In this document: positions 15,175 through 22,607 of the stretch, piece after piece | Numbering within the stretch: position 1 is the first letter of the stretch | Layout: each line of letters opens with the position of its first letter | Assembly (NCBI GenBank): GCA_026388345.1 | Contig: JAPLJY010000082.1 | Location: 1-28,791, forward strand | Reading direction: 5' to 3' | Origin: Deltaproteobacteria bacterium | Lineage (GTDB): Bacteria; Desulfobacterota; Syntrophia; Syntrophales; UBA5619 | Length of the DNA: 28,791 nucleotides | The notes under the pieces: model-generated | Database searches by the model: none | The model's input: the letters and a program-made list of their open reading frames with translations, nothing else | Told to the model about the DNA's origin: nothing | Program-made: the position numbers and the translations under genes

Positions 15175-15468
15175 ATGAATCCGATGAAATGGCCCGTCTG
15201 GGTTCGGATTGCGGCGGTTGTGACTGTTCTGTGGATGGTAGTAGGTGCCACCTCGTTAGCTGTAAACATACGAGTAGCAACTTTCATAGGCTTCTTATTT
15301 CCCGTGGTCCTGTTCTGGGGTGTTGCTTGGATCATTCTCGGAATCAGCAAGCGTGAAATCAGGATGAGAGTAATCAAGATTCTTGTTAGGGTCCTTATTG
15401 GGGTCCCTGTTGTGTTTATCTTAATAATTATTTTATATCAGTTGTTCTTTGTAAAACCGAGTGGGTAA
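15175..15468 (+). CDS. Small membrane protein of unknown function
   Basis: 97 residues with three predicted membrane helices (about 10-32, 35-55 and 66-91) and short charged ends; a basic loop SKREIRMR lies between helices two and three. No family recognised. GAAGGAGG precedes ATG 15175 at normal distance. The gene is markedly richer in A/T than the surrounding genes, and its stop codon lies 10 bp before the start of a second membrane gene with the same composition, so the two look like one acquired transcription unit. Confidence 0.65.
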   Translation: MNPMKWPVWVRIAAVVTVLWMVVGATSLAVNIRVATFIGFLFPVVLFWGVAWIILGISKREIRMRVIKILVRVLIGVPVVFILIIILYQLFFVKPSG

Positions 15469-15478
15469 GAAGGAATAT

Positions 15479-15922
15479 ATGGCTGATAGCTTTTATCAAA
15501 GACAACAGAAAGTCGCAGATCGCTATTTGCAATCCAGTTTCGGTCTTTGGAGTGCCTTGCTTACTGTTAACGGAATTTTATTAGCGGTGTTTTCGTTAGT
15601 TCAATCAAAGACAGGCAGTTTAAATAGTATTCTCGTCCAAGTTGTAGTAGGTGCGTGTGTAATTTCTTTGATTTTGCTTGTCTATAATTTTCTGGCAACA
15701 AAGCTAACCTACTACCGTATTGGAGAGGTAATGTCTGATGAAGAAGCCGAACTCACAAAAGAGGACAAGGATAGAAATATTCGAAGTGCTTTATCTCGTG
15801 GGAAGTTTATTATCATCAGTGAGCGGGCTTGTTTGGTGCTGCTGGCATTTGAAGCAGCTATAGTTTTGCTATTTGTAATAAATTCAACCGGTGGCTCAAG
15901 TGGGCTCTCTTGCCAGCGGTAA
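15479..15922 (+). CDS. Membrane protein of unknown function with central acidic loop
   Basis: 147 residues from ATG 15479, preceded by AAGAAGGA; a GTG at 15461 overlapping the previous stop is the alternative. Three membrane helices are likely: about 22-42, 49-73 and 117-137. Between helices two and three lies a charged stretch (SDEEAELTKEDKDRN) predicted to be cytoplasmic. The hydrophobic pair after a short amphipathic start (ADSFYQRQQKVADRYLQSSFG) resembles small membrane proteins found near defence or toxin genes, but I cannot assign a family. AT-rich like its upstream neighbour. Confidence 0.65.
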   Translation: MADSFYQRQQKVADRYLQSSFGLWSALLTVNGILLAVFSLVQSKTGSLNSILVQVVVGACVISLILLVYNFLATKLTYYRIGEVMSDEEAELTKEDKDRNIRSALSRGKFIIISERACLVLLAFEAAIVLLFVINSTGGSSGLSCQR

Positions 15923-16232
15923 TCGATAAACTTTAACCACCCTGATTTCATTTTTTTGTTTGAAAGAGATGTTACAGACTATCGGGCTTTGATCAAAGCG
16001 CCCGTGGATATCGGCAACAAGATCGAGTATTTCAGTTTCGCTTATTTCCTGTCGCTTGACGTAGCGGTGATTTCTTCCAAATATCCCGCGGCAAATACGG
16101 ATGGCTTCCGCCCGGCAACGGGCCGCTACGGCAACGCATGGATTGCCTTCTGCCAGATCGTGTGGAGGGGCCTGAAGGGTGAGTCGTTATAATACGATTG
16201 TCAATCGCCCCGAAAAAGTGTAAATCCTTCCC
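15923..16232. other. Intergenic stretch with a palindrome and a start-less open frame
   Basis: Contains the perfect 14-bp palindrome GCTTTGATCAAAGC (15986-15999) and a minus-strand frame open for 96 codons from 16186 to the stop at 15896-15898, without a usable start codon; it reads plausibly (QEISETEILDLVADIHGRF). A plus-strand frame over the same DNA is also open. A decayed gene or the edge of the AT-rich insert is likely. Composition returns to GC-rich around 16050. Confidence 0.35.
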
Positions 16233-18593
16233 ATGACGAAACTGACTCTGGAGGAGTGGCTCGCAAGGGCCGAAAAGGACCGGCGGTTCATGGAGAACGT
16301 CCGGGCGATCCGGAGGATTCCCGCCCGTCCCGGCGTCTTCGCGCCGCACCCGGCGTGGGTCCATCCCTCCCTGAAAAAGGTCCTCACGGACCGGGGGATC
16401 GACAAGCTCTACAGCCACCAGGCCAAGGCGGTGGAGCTGATCCGGCAGGGGCAGAGCGTCGTGCTCGTGACGCCGACGGCGAGCGGCAAGACCCTCTGCT
16501 ACAACCTGCCGGTGCTGCAGAAGATCCTCGAAGAGCCGGAGACCCGCGCCCTCTATCTCTTCCCGACGAAGGCCCTCGCCCAGGACCAGATGCACGAGGT
16601 CCACGGCCTGATCGGCGAGATGAAGGCCGACATCAAGACCTACACCTACGACGGGGACACCCCCGACGACGCCCGGCAGGCGATCCGCCGGCAGGGCCAT
16701 GTCGTCGTCACGAACCCCGACATGCTCCACGCCGGGATCCTTCCCCACCACACGAAGTGGCAGAAGCTCTTCGCAAACCTCCGGTATGTGGTCATCGACG
16801 AGCTCCACGTCTACCGCGGCGTCTTCGGCTCCCACGTGACGAACGTGCTGCGGCGCCTCGTCCGGATCTGCCGCTTCTACGGCCGGGACCCCGTCTTCGT
16901 CTGCTGCTCGGCCACGGTCGCGAATCCCCGGGAGCACGCGGAGCGGCTGCTGGAGCGGCCCATGGCGCTGATCGACGAGAGCGGCGCGCCGACGGCGGCC
17001 AAGACCTTCGTCCTCTACAACCCGCCGATCGTCAACCGGGAGCTCGGCATCCGCCAGTCCGCGATGACGCCGGTCCGGAAGATGGCCGCGGAGCTGATCG
17101 AAAACGACATCCAGACGATCGTCTTTGCCACCAGCCGCCTGAACGTCGAGGTGCTGACGAAGTACCTGAAGGATCAATTCGCGAAGGGGAAGCCCGTGGA
17201 TACGCAGTTCGTCACGGGTTACCGCGGGGGATATCTTCCCAATCTCCGCCGGCAGATCGAGGCGGGCCTGCGCCGCCGCGAGGTGATGGGGGTCGTGACG
17301 ACAAACGCGCTGGAACTCGGGATCGACATCGGCGATCTGGAGGCGGCGATCCTCTGCGGCTACCCCGGCTCGATCGCCAGCACCTGGCAGCAGGCCGGGC
17401 GGGCCGGAAGGCGCACGGGACAGAGCCTCGCGCTGCTCATCGCCCGGAGCTCGCCCCTGGACCAGTTCATCGTGGAGAACCCCGATTACTTCTTCTCCCG
17501 CTCCCCGGAGTTCTGCCGGGTCAACCCGGACAACCTCCTGATCCTTTTACATCATATCAAGAGCGCCGCCTTCGAGCTTCCCTTCGAGAAGGGGGAGAAA
17601 TTCGGCGGGGAGAACCTGGAGGAACTCCTCGACTATCTCGAAGGCAAGGGGGTGCTCCACCGGGTCGGCGCCCGCTGGCACTGGTCGGCGGAGAGCTACC
17701 CCGCCGACGAGGTGAGCCTGCGGAGCATCAATCCGGAGAACGTGGTGATCGTCGATGCGACGGACGCCGGCAATCACCGGGTCATCGCCGAGGTGGACTG
17801 GGACAGCGCCTTCACCACCGCCCACACCGATGCGATCTACATGATGGAGTCCCAGCAGTACCACGTGGACAAACTCGACCTGGAGCGCAAGACCGCCTAC
17901 GTCCACAAGGTCGAGGCGGAGTACTACACCGACGCGATGACCTATACCAACGTCCGGGTCATCGACGCCTTCGCGAAGAAGCCGGGAAGGGAGATCCTCG
18001 TCGAGCACGGCGAGGTCCAGGTGGTGAGCAAGGTCGTGGGCTACAAGAAGATCAAGTTTTACACCTCCGAAAACCTCGGCTACGGCGACGTGAACCTGCC
18101 GGAGAAGGACATGCACACGACGAGCTACTGGTTCACGATCCCCCGGGACCGTCTCGCCGGGCTTTCCTACAACCAGGAGGAGATCATCGACGGCCTGGCG
18201 GGGCTCGCCTACAGCCTCCACCACCTGGCGGCCATGATGCTGATGGCGGACCTCCACGACATCGACCGCGCGATCGGGGACAAGAGCGGCGAGTGGTTCG
18301 TCAGGAAGGACCGGAATTGGCGGACCATCACGGCCACGCCCGGGCAAGAGGAGGGCTCGACCCCCACGACGGACGCCTTCGACCCGACGATCTTTCTGTT
18401 CGACGCTTATCCCGGGGGGATCGGCTTCTCGGATCTGCTCTTCGAACGCCACGACGCGCTGATCGCCTCGGCCGGGCAGCTCATCCGCGCCTGCCCGTGT
18501 GCCTGCGGCTGCCCGTCGTGCGTCGGCCCGACGCTCGAGGTCGGGCCCCGGGCGAAGCAGGCGGCGCTGGCGATCCTGGATTTGCTGAAATAG
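16233..18593 (+). CDS. mrfA: DEAD/DEAH-box helicase with C-terminal Cys cluster (MrfA/YprA family)
   Basis: 786 residues. Helicase domain 1 has the Q63 region, Walker A TPTASGKT (80-87), PTKALAQDQ, DELH (188-191) and SAT (225-227); domain 2 has the conserved VTTNALELGIDIGDLEAAI and QQAGRAGRR. After the motor comes the long conserved region of YprA/Hrq1-type helicases with a DUF1998-type end carrying C754, C756, C758, C760 and C763, a metal site in the B. subtilis protein. Known MrfA is a 3'-5' helicase that removes mitomycin C lesions together with the nuclease MrfB, independent of UvrABC. Here an MrfB-like gene follows directly, so the same repair role is expected. No clear ribosome site is visible before ATG 16233. 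Confidence 0.88.
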   Translation: MTKLTLEEWLARAEKDRRFMENVRAIRRIPARPGVFAPHPAWVHPSLKKVLTDRGIDKLYSHQAKAVELIRQGQSVVLVTPTASGKTLCYNLPVLQKILEEPETRALYLFPTKALAQDQMHEVHGLIGEMKADIKTYTYDGDTPDDARQAIRRQGHVVVTNPDMLHAGILPHHTKWQKLFANLRYVVIDELHVYRGVFGSHVTNVLRRLVRICRFYGRDPVFVCCSATVANPREHAERLLERPMALIDESGAPTAAKTFVLYNPPIVNRELGIRQSAMTPVRKMAAELIENDIQTIVFATSRLNVEVLTKYLKDQFAKGKPVDTQFVTGYRGGYLPNLRRQIEAGLRRREVMGVVTTNALELGIDIGDLEAAILCGYPGSIASTWQQAGRAGRRTGQSLALLIARSSPLDQFIVENPDYFFSRSPEFCRVNPDNLLILLHHIKSAAFELPFEKGEKFGGENLEELLDYLEGKGVLHRVGARWHWSAESYPADEVSLRSINPENVVIVDATDAGNHRVIAEVDWDSAFTTAHTDAIYMMESQQYHVDKLDLERKTAYVHKVEAEYYTDAMTYTNVRVIDAFAKKPGREILVEHGEVQVVSKVVGYKKIKFYTSENLGYGDVNLPEKDMHTTSYWFTIPRDRLAGLSYNQEEIIDGLAGLAYSLHHLAAMMLMADLHDIDRAIGDKSGEWFVRKDRNWRTITATPGQEEGSTPTTDAFDPTIFLFDAYPGGIGFSDLLFERHDALIASAGQLIRACPCACGCPSCVGPTLEVGPRAKQAALAILDLLK

Positions 18594-18689
18594 GCGACGG
18601 CTCCCCGATTTCCCCGTTCCCGGTGGTAGCCGGCCGATATCCACGGGGGGCGAAAAAAGAGTTGCACCGTTTTGTCTCCTGATCCATAC

Positions 18690-20027
18690 ATGAATCACAT
18701 GGGCACCAAGGATCGTCTGCAGCGCCTGACCGGCGAAAAGAAAGTTGAAAGCGGCGCGGCCCGCCCCGGCGATGGGTCGCGGTCGGAGGAGATCCGCGCC
18801 CTGCGGGAACGCGTCGATGCCATCCTCTCCCGGCGGTCGGAGGGACGGAAGGCGGAGGCACCGCTGTCCGGGCGGGGCCGCGGCGTCCCGCTGGAGGAAC
18901 TGGTTCCGGGCGGGGAGACGGCCAACGAGGCGGGGGCCTTCTTCTGTGCGCACCACGTAGCCGCGGGCTCTTCCCGGCACGGGGAGCGGTGCATCCGGGA
19001 TCTTGCGCCCCTCGATATGGGACGGCTGGCCGTCCTGGCAAACGACCCGGCCCTGCGGGGGTTGGACTACGGCCGGGCCCTCTTCCTCGATACGGAAACG
19101 ACCGGACTGGCCGGCGGCACGGGGACGGTGGCCTTTCTCATCGGGCTCGGCTGGTTCGAAGGGGGCGGTTTCGTTACGAGGCAGCTCTTCGCCCGGGATT
19201 ACGCCGAGGAGAGGGCGACGCTCCAGTCCCTTCGGGAACTGCTCCGGGGACGGGAATTCCTCGTGAGCTTCAACGGCAAGGCCTTCGACGCCGGTCTGCT
19301 CGCAACACGCTTCATCATGAACCGCCTGCCGAATCCCCTCGCCGGGCTTCCCCATCTCGATCTCCTCCATCCCGCCCGGCGCCTGCTGAGCCATCGCCTC
19401 GCCGACCGGCGCCTGGGCGCGCTGGAGGCGTCGATCCTCGGATTCGAGCGGGAGGGGGACATCCCCGGGAGCGAGATTCCCCAGCGCTACTTCGACTGGC
19501 TCCGGCGGCGCGATGGACGGCTGATGGCCGACGTCTTTACACACAACCGCCTGGACATCCTGTCGCTCGCGGCCCTGGCCGCCCACCTGACGGAGCTGAT
19601 CGATCCGGAGGGCGAGACGTCCCGGCGCCACCCCGGGGACCTCCTCGCCGCCGCGCGGCTCTTTCTGGCCCGGGACTGCCCCGGCGAGGCCGTCCGGCTG
19701 CTCGACCTCCTGAGCGGGTGCGCCTGCCCGGAGACGGCGCGGGAGGCGGGCCGGGAATTATCCCTCCTCTACAAACGGTCGGACCGGTGGCCGGAAGCGG
19801 TCGCGATCTGGGAGGAGATGGCAAGGCGGGACGGGGAGGACCTCTTCGCCCTCGTGGAGCTCGCCAAGTGGTGCGAGCACCGGCGGCGCGATTTCCGGCA
19901 GGCCCTCACGCTGACGATGCGCGCCTGCGACTGCCTTCTCACGCCGGAGGACCGCGTCGATCTTGCCCGCCGCCGGGAACGCCTGGAGCGGAAGCTCGCC
20001 TCCGGGTATCCCGCGCCGGAGACCTGA
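18690..20027 (+). CDS. mrfB: DEDD-family 3'-5' exonuclease (MrfB/YprB family) with TPR-like C-terminus
   Basis: 445 residues from ATG 18690; TTG 18672 and ATG 18699 are alternatives and none has a good ribosome site. The RNase H-like nuclease domain (about 125-305) has the DEDD residues: D134 and E136 in FLDTETTGL, D200 in SFNGKAFDAGLL and D289 in THNRLDILSL, with HLDLLH between. The C-terminal 140 residues form helical repeats like tetratricopeptides (PGEAVRLLDLL, WPEAVAIWEEMARRDGE, FRQALTLTMRACD). In B. subtilis the partner MrfA helicase delivers damaged strands to this nuclease. The gap to mrfA is 96 bp, so they are probably one operon. Confidence 0.87.
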   Translation: MNHMGTKDRLQRLTGEKKVESGAARPGDGSRSEEIRALRERVDAILSRRSEGRKAEAPLSGRGRGVPLEELVPGGETANEAGAFFCAHHVAAGSSRHGERCIRDLAPLDMGRLAVLANDPALRGLDYGRALFLDTETTGLAGGTGTVAFLIGLGWFEGGGFVTRQLFARDYAEERATLQSLRELLRGREFLVSFNGKAFDAGLLATRFIMNRLPNPLAGLPHLDLLHPARRLLSHRLADRRLGALEASILGFEREGDIPGSEIPQRYFDWLRRRDGRLMADVFTHNRLDILSLAALAAHLTELIDPEGETSRRHPGDLLAAARLFLARDCPGEAVRLLDLLSGCACPETAREAGRELSLLYKRSDRWPEAVAIWEEMARRDGEDLFALVELAKWCEHRRRDFRQALTLTMRACDCLLTPEDRVDLARRRERLERKLASGYPAPET

Positions 20028-20057
20028 GATTTCCGCAATCGTTGTAATAAAATCCCC

Positions 20058-20087
20058 TTGACGCACGAGACGCCTCTGCCGTATCCT
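20058..20087 (+). promoter_or_regulatory. Possible promoter for the metallophosphoesterase gene
   Basis: TTGACG (20058-20063), 18-nt spacer, TATCCT (20082-20087); about 75 nt of leader before ATG 20172. Confidence 0.4.
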
Positions 20088-20171
20088 TAAACTCACGCGA
20101 AAGCACATTCCGATCCATGGTCTCATAAAAAAGAACCGACCGCCGCAACCGACCGTCCCGGGAGACCGCCC

Positions 20172-21101
20172 ATGAAAAAGAAACTTTCCATCCTTTTGGT
20201 TTTCCTCTGGATCATTTTCCCCGCCGGGGTAATCCCGGTTGAATCCGCCGCCCCGGAGAGGTCCTGCTACGGCATCGCCCTGATCGGCGATCCCCACCTC
20301 CCCGGCAGGGAACTCCCCGCCAAGGAGAACCTCCTCCGGACGATCGACGGCTGGGACGACATCGATCGTGTCGTCGTCCTCGGGGACATCTGCAAGGAGA
20401 CGGGAACCGCCGCGGAATACGCCGCCGCGAAGGCGTTCTTCGGTCGCCTCCACAAGCCGCTTCGTCCCGTCACGGGAAATCACGATTTCATCTATGAGGA
20501 CGAGATGAACCGCGATGGGCGGAAGGCGAAGGCCTCTCCGGCGACCCGCCGGAAAAAACTCGCGCGTTTTGCCGAAACCTTCGGGTTGACGGATCTCTAC
20601 CGGTCGGAACGGATCGGAAATTACCTCCTCGTCTATCTCTCTGCGGATGATCCGGAGAGCGATTATCTGGCTAAGCTTTCCGAATCCCAGGTCGCCTGGC
20701 TGACGAAGGAACTCGCTCTTCACCGGGATCTGCCGACGATCGTTTTCTTCCATGCGCCGCTCGCGGGGACCCTCAAAAGCTACAACGAGTACGCCAACAC
20801 GCCGAGCTTCGTCGCCCAACCGGCCGTCGGACTCCATGACCTGATCCGGGAGAACCCGCAGCTCTTCCTCTGGGTCGCCGGACACATGCACGTTCCGGCC
20901 ACGAGCGAGAGCTATTCCTCCCCCGTCAACCTCTACGAAAGGCAGGTGACGGTCATCCACAACGCCGATCTGGAACGCAAGCGTCCCTGGACGAACGTCC
21001 TGTACCTCTATCCCGAGAGGGTCGTCGTGCGGACATACGACCACTGGCAGCAAAGCTGGCGTCCCGATCTGGAGCGAACGATACGCTCGCCGGGACTTTA
21101 G
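20172..21101 (+). CDS. Secreted calcineurin-like metallophosphoesterase
   Basis: 309 residues. A KKK start, a hydrophobic core and ESAA near 24-27 make a signal peptide, so it acts outside the cytoplasm. The two-metal site is complete: D40 and H42 (GDPHLP), D72 (VLGDICKE), N103 and H104 (TGNHDF), H194 (FFHAPL), H238 and H240 (GHMHVP). Hydrolysis of a phosphomonoester or phosphodiester is expected; the substrate cannot be told. It is monocistronic, with GGGAGA 7 nt before the ATG. Codon use is like the surrounding GC-rich genes. Confidence 0.87.
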   Translation: MKKKLSILLVFLWIIFPAGVIPVESAAPERSCYGIALIGDPHLPGRELPAKENLLRTIDGWDDIDRVVVLGDICKETGTAAEYAAAKAFFGRLHKPLRPVTGNHDFIYEDEMNRDGRKAKASPATRRKKLARFAETFGLTDLYRSERIGNYLLVYLSADDPESDYLAKLSESQVAWLTKELALHRDLPTIVFFHAPLAGTLKSYNEYANTPSFVAQPAVGLHDLIRENPQLFLWVAGHMHVPATSESYSSPVNLYERQVTVIHNADLERKRPWTNVLYLYPERVVVRTYDHWQQSWRPDLERTIRSPGL

Positions 21102-21164
21102 CACCATCTTCAAGCGTGTGCAGGCCCCCTCGGCGTGAAAGCCATCCTCAAGGCCTGGATGGAA

Positions 21165-21198
21165 TTATCATGATAACTCATTACACCAATATTGGTGT
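21165..21198 (+). promoter_or_regulatory. Operator/promoter of the HigBA-like module
   Basis: Two perfect palindromes: TTATCATGATAA (21165-21176) and ACACCAATATTGGTGT (21183-21198), the latter ending 6 nt before ATG 21205. A possible promoter TTATCA-17-AATATT is embedded in them. A TTGACA at 21198-21203 has its best -10 inside the gene and is probably chance. Confidence 0.5.
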
Positions 21199-21204
21199 TG
21201 ACAG

Positions 21205-21561
21205 ATGATGCAATTTACTGTAGAGTTTTACGAAACACCTTCAGGCCAATGCCCGATGCGCGACTTCCTCGATAACCTGAAAGAGTCGGACCCGGATGAT
21301 TTTGCCGCTGTCGTGGCGGGACTGGCAAAGCTGCGGAACCGTCAATATCACAGACCGCCGCTTTCAAAATCCATAGGTGACGATCTCTTTGAATTAAGGC
21401 ACGTCGGCAAGTTGAATACAAGAGTCCTTTACTCTTTTATGAAGGGTTGTCGTATTATCGCTGTTCATGGGATCCGCCATAAAGGGAGAGAGATACCAAC
21501 CAGGGATCGCAACACCGCCCTGGAGAGAAAAAATGATTGGCTGATAAGGCATAACCAATGA
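21205..21561 (+). CDS. Toxin of the RelE/HigB (phage Gp49-like) family
   Basis: 118 residues. FTVEFYETPSGQCPMRDFLDNL is the classical N-terminus of the Gp49-like HigB branch, followed by a helix pair, LFELRH, RVLYSF and the C-terminal IIAVHGIRHKGREIPTRD. Such toxins are ribosome-dependent mRNA endonucleases. ATG occurs at 21205 and 21208; no strong ribosome site is seen. The stop codon overlaps the antitoxin start (ATGA at 21558-21561), giving the toxin-first order typical of higBA. Confidence 0.85.
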   Translation: MMQFTVEFYETPSGQCPMRDFLDNLKESDPDDFAAVVAGLAKLRNRQYHRPPLSKSIGDDLFELRHVGKLNTRVLYSFMKGCRIIAVHGIRHKGREIPTRDRNTALERKNDWLIRHNQ

Positions 21562-21902
21562 AAAGAAAAACGAATTTTGATAAATACCTTGAAGAACAAC
21601 TAAACGACAAGGACTTTGCCGCCCGTTTTGAAAAAGCGGGGGAGGCATGGGACGTGGCCCTGAAACTGGCCGCATTGAGGAAAGAATCCGGATTGTCTCA
21701 GAAGGAGCTTGCTCAGCGTGTGGGTACCACCCAGCAGCAGATCAGCCGTCTGGAATCGCCGTCCTATGAGGGCCATTCTTTAAGCATGTTGCGGCGGGTT
21801 GCCGAAGTCCTGGGCGCCACTGTCCATATTGAATTAATGCGTGGAAAACAACAAACTCGTGTGGGCGTCGCTGAGAAGCAATCCAGTTATCGGACAAAAT
21901 GA
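21558..21902 (+). CDS. XRE-family antitoxin (HigA-like)
   Basis: 114 residues. An N-terminal helical part (about 1-35, with FDKYLEEQLNDKDFAARFEKA split by a short turn) is followed by a Cro/C1 helix-turn-helix (about 38-93): LRKESGLSQKELAQRVGTT, then QQQISRLES. It would neutralise the toxin encoded just upstream and repress from the palindromes before it. Start codon overlaps the toxin stop; its own stop overlaps the ATG of a 25-codon frame. Confidence 0.88.
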   Translation: MKRKTNFDKYLEEQLNDKDFAARFEKAGEAWDVALKLAALRKESGLSQKELAQRVGTTQQQISRLESPSYEGHSLSMLRRVAEVLGATVHIELMRGKQQTRVGVAEKQSSYRTK

Positions 21903-21976
21903 AAATTGACGATCTGACGGAAGTATTCGCCAACATGAGATCACAATGTGTGACCTCAAAACGGAGCTATGAATGA
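21899..21976 (+). CDS. 25-codon open frame chained by ATGA overlaps (remnant or leader)
   Basis: ATG 21899 overlaps the HigA-like stop, and its own TGA (21974-21976) overlaps the ATG of the next short frame. The product (MKIDDLTEVFANMRSQC, then VTSKRSYE) is not recognised. An inverted repeat, GAGATCACA-atg-TGTGACCTC (one mismatch), lies inside at 21937-21957 and could be an operator. Likely a remnant or chance frame. Confidence 0.3.
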   Translation: MKIDDLTEVFANMRSQCVTSKRSYE

Positions 21977-22071
21977 CCCCTGACCCTCTCGACCGCATCC
22001 GTTCCGTCCGCGACATTCCCGCCCTGATCGCCTGGGTAAGGCGAAGCGACAGATTGGAAAGAAATTACTGA
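21973..22071 (+). pseudogene. N-terminal remnant of an Eco57I-like restriction-modification gene
   Basis: 32 codons from ATG 21973. The first 22 residues (TPDPLDRIRSVRDIPALIAW) resemble, from memory, the start of Eco57I-type restriction-modification proteins; similarity ends abruptly at about 22035, and the frame stops at 22069-22071 inside the 3' end of the convergent XRE gene. The rest of the gene has been lost, presumably by deletion or insertion. Identification is tentative. Confidence 0.4.
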
Positions 22072-22352
22072 AGCTCAATTTTCAGCGGAATACCTACTGC
22101 CAAACTCGCACGTGATAGGGTAGCCAAGGTAATGCCGGTATCATCTTCGTCCAGCAACCGATTTACAACGGCACGGCTCGTATGCATACGAGCTGCCATT
22201 TCAGTTTTGGTTATATGCATCCTCTTCATGGCTTCTGCCAATTGCCACGCAATAACACGCTTAATAGCGGCTGCGGTTACCTCTTCCCGGAGGCCCTCTT
22301 CCTTTAAGAAGTCATCAAAATCGCTTCCAATATGCTGATTACTCAGACACAC
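22065..22352 (-). CDS. Orphan XRE-family antitoxin-like regulator
   Basis: 95 residues in the only reasonable frame. After an acidic N-terminal part (SDFDDFLKEEGLREEV) comes an XRE helix-turn-helix (about 40-90): MKRMHITKTEMAARMHTSR, then AVVNRLLDE and the ending GIPLKIELQ, as in antitoxins paired with HigB/RelE toxins. No toxin gene precedes it. The first start is GTG 22352, directly touching the ribosome site AGGAGG, so the real start may be the CTG six bases further on. Its promoter holds an inverted repeat, suggesting autorepression. Confidence 0.78.
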   Translation of the reverse strand: MCLSNQHIGSDFDDFLKEEGLREEVTAAAIKRVIAWQLAEAMKRMHITKTEMAARMHTSRAVVNRLLDEDDTGITLATLSRASLAVGIPLKIELQ

Positions 22353-22355
22353 CTC

Positions 22356-22406
22356 CTACAACTGATTCTTACGGAAGAACTTTACAGATAGGATAGGACC
22401 ACTCAT
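22356..22406 (-). pseudogene. 16-codon frame before the XRE gene, possible toxin remnant
   Basis: ATG 22404-22406 to TAG 22356-22358 encodes MSGPILSVKFFRKNQL. The VKFFR stretch is like the first strand of RelE/Gp49 toxins. Its stop overlaps the ribosome site of the antitoxin gene. Too short for a firm call. Confidence 0.3.
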
Positions 22407-22412
22407 GGGCAT

Positions 22413-22441
22413 ATCGTATCAAAATAGATACGTTTGTGCAA
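22413..22441 (-). promoter_or_regulatory. Promoter with operator for the orphan XRE gene
   Basis: Minus-strand TTGCAC (22436-22441), 17-nt spacer, TACGAT (22413-22418). The inverted repeat CGTATC (22415-22420) / GATACG (22427-22432) lies in the spacer and -10. Confidence 0.5.
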
Positions 22442-22502
22442 GTTCTTTGATGACCAGTGACTGCGACCAGCACGGTGCAGAAGAGAACTTCCCCCCTTTT
22501 TC

Positions 22503-22531
22503 TTGACACGCCCGGCCGTTCCCCATATACT
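22503..22531 (+). promoter_or_regulatory. Strong promoter for the aconitase-family gene
   Basis: TTGACA (22503-22508), 17-nt spacer, TATACT (22526-22531); predicted start near 22538 and a leader of about 70 nt. Confidence 0.65.
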
Positions 22532-22607
22532 CCCCACCTTCAAAAACCGAACGGAAACGGCTGATAAGAAAAGATTTCCTTCGTTTCCCCGAGAAAGAGA
22601 TGACGTC

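Noticed and set aside
16032..17177. Long minus-strand open frame opposite the MrfA helicase (and similar ones opposite purF, MrfB and the aconitase gene)
   Set aside because: They are antisense shadows of GC-rich genes with low-complexity Arg/Gly/Asp-rich translations.
21198..21226. TTGACA-17-TAGAGT promoter near the HigB-like start
   Set aside because: It would start transcription inside the gene and remove conserved N-terminal residues; the sequence is probably a by-product of the palindrome.
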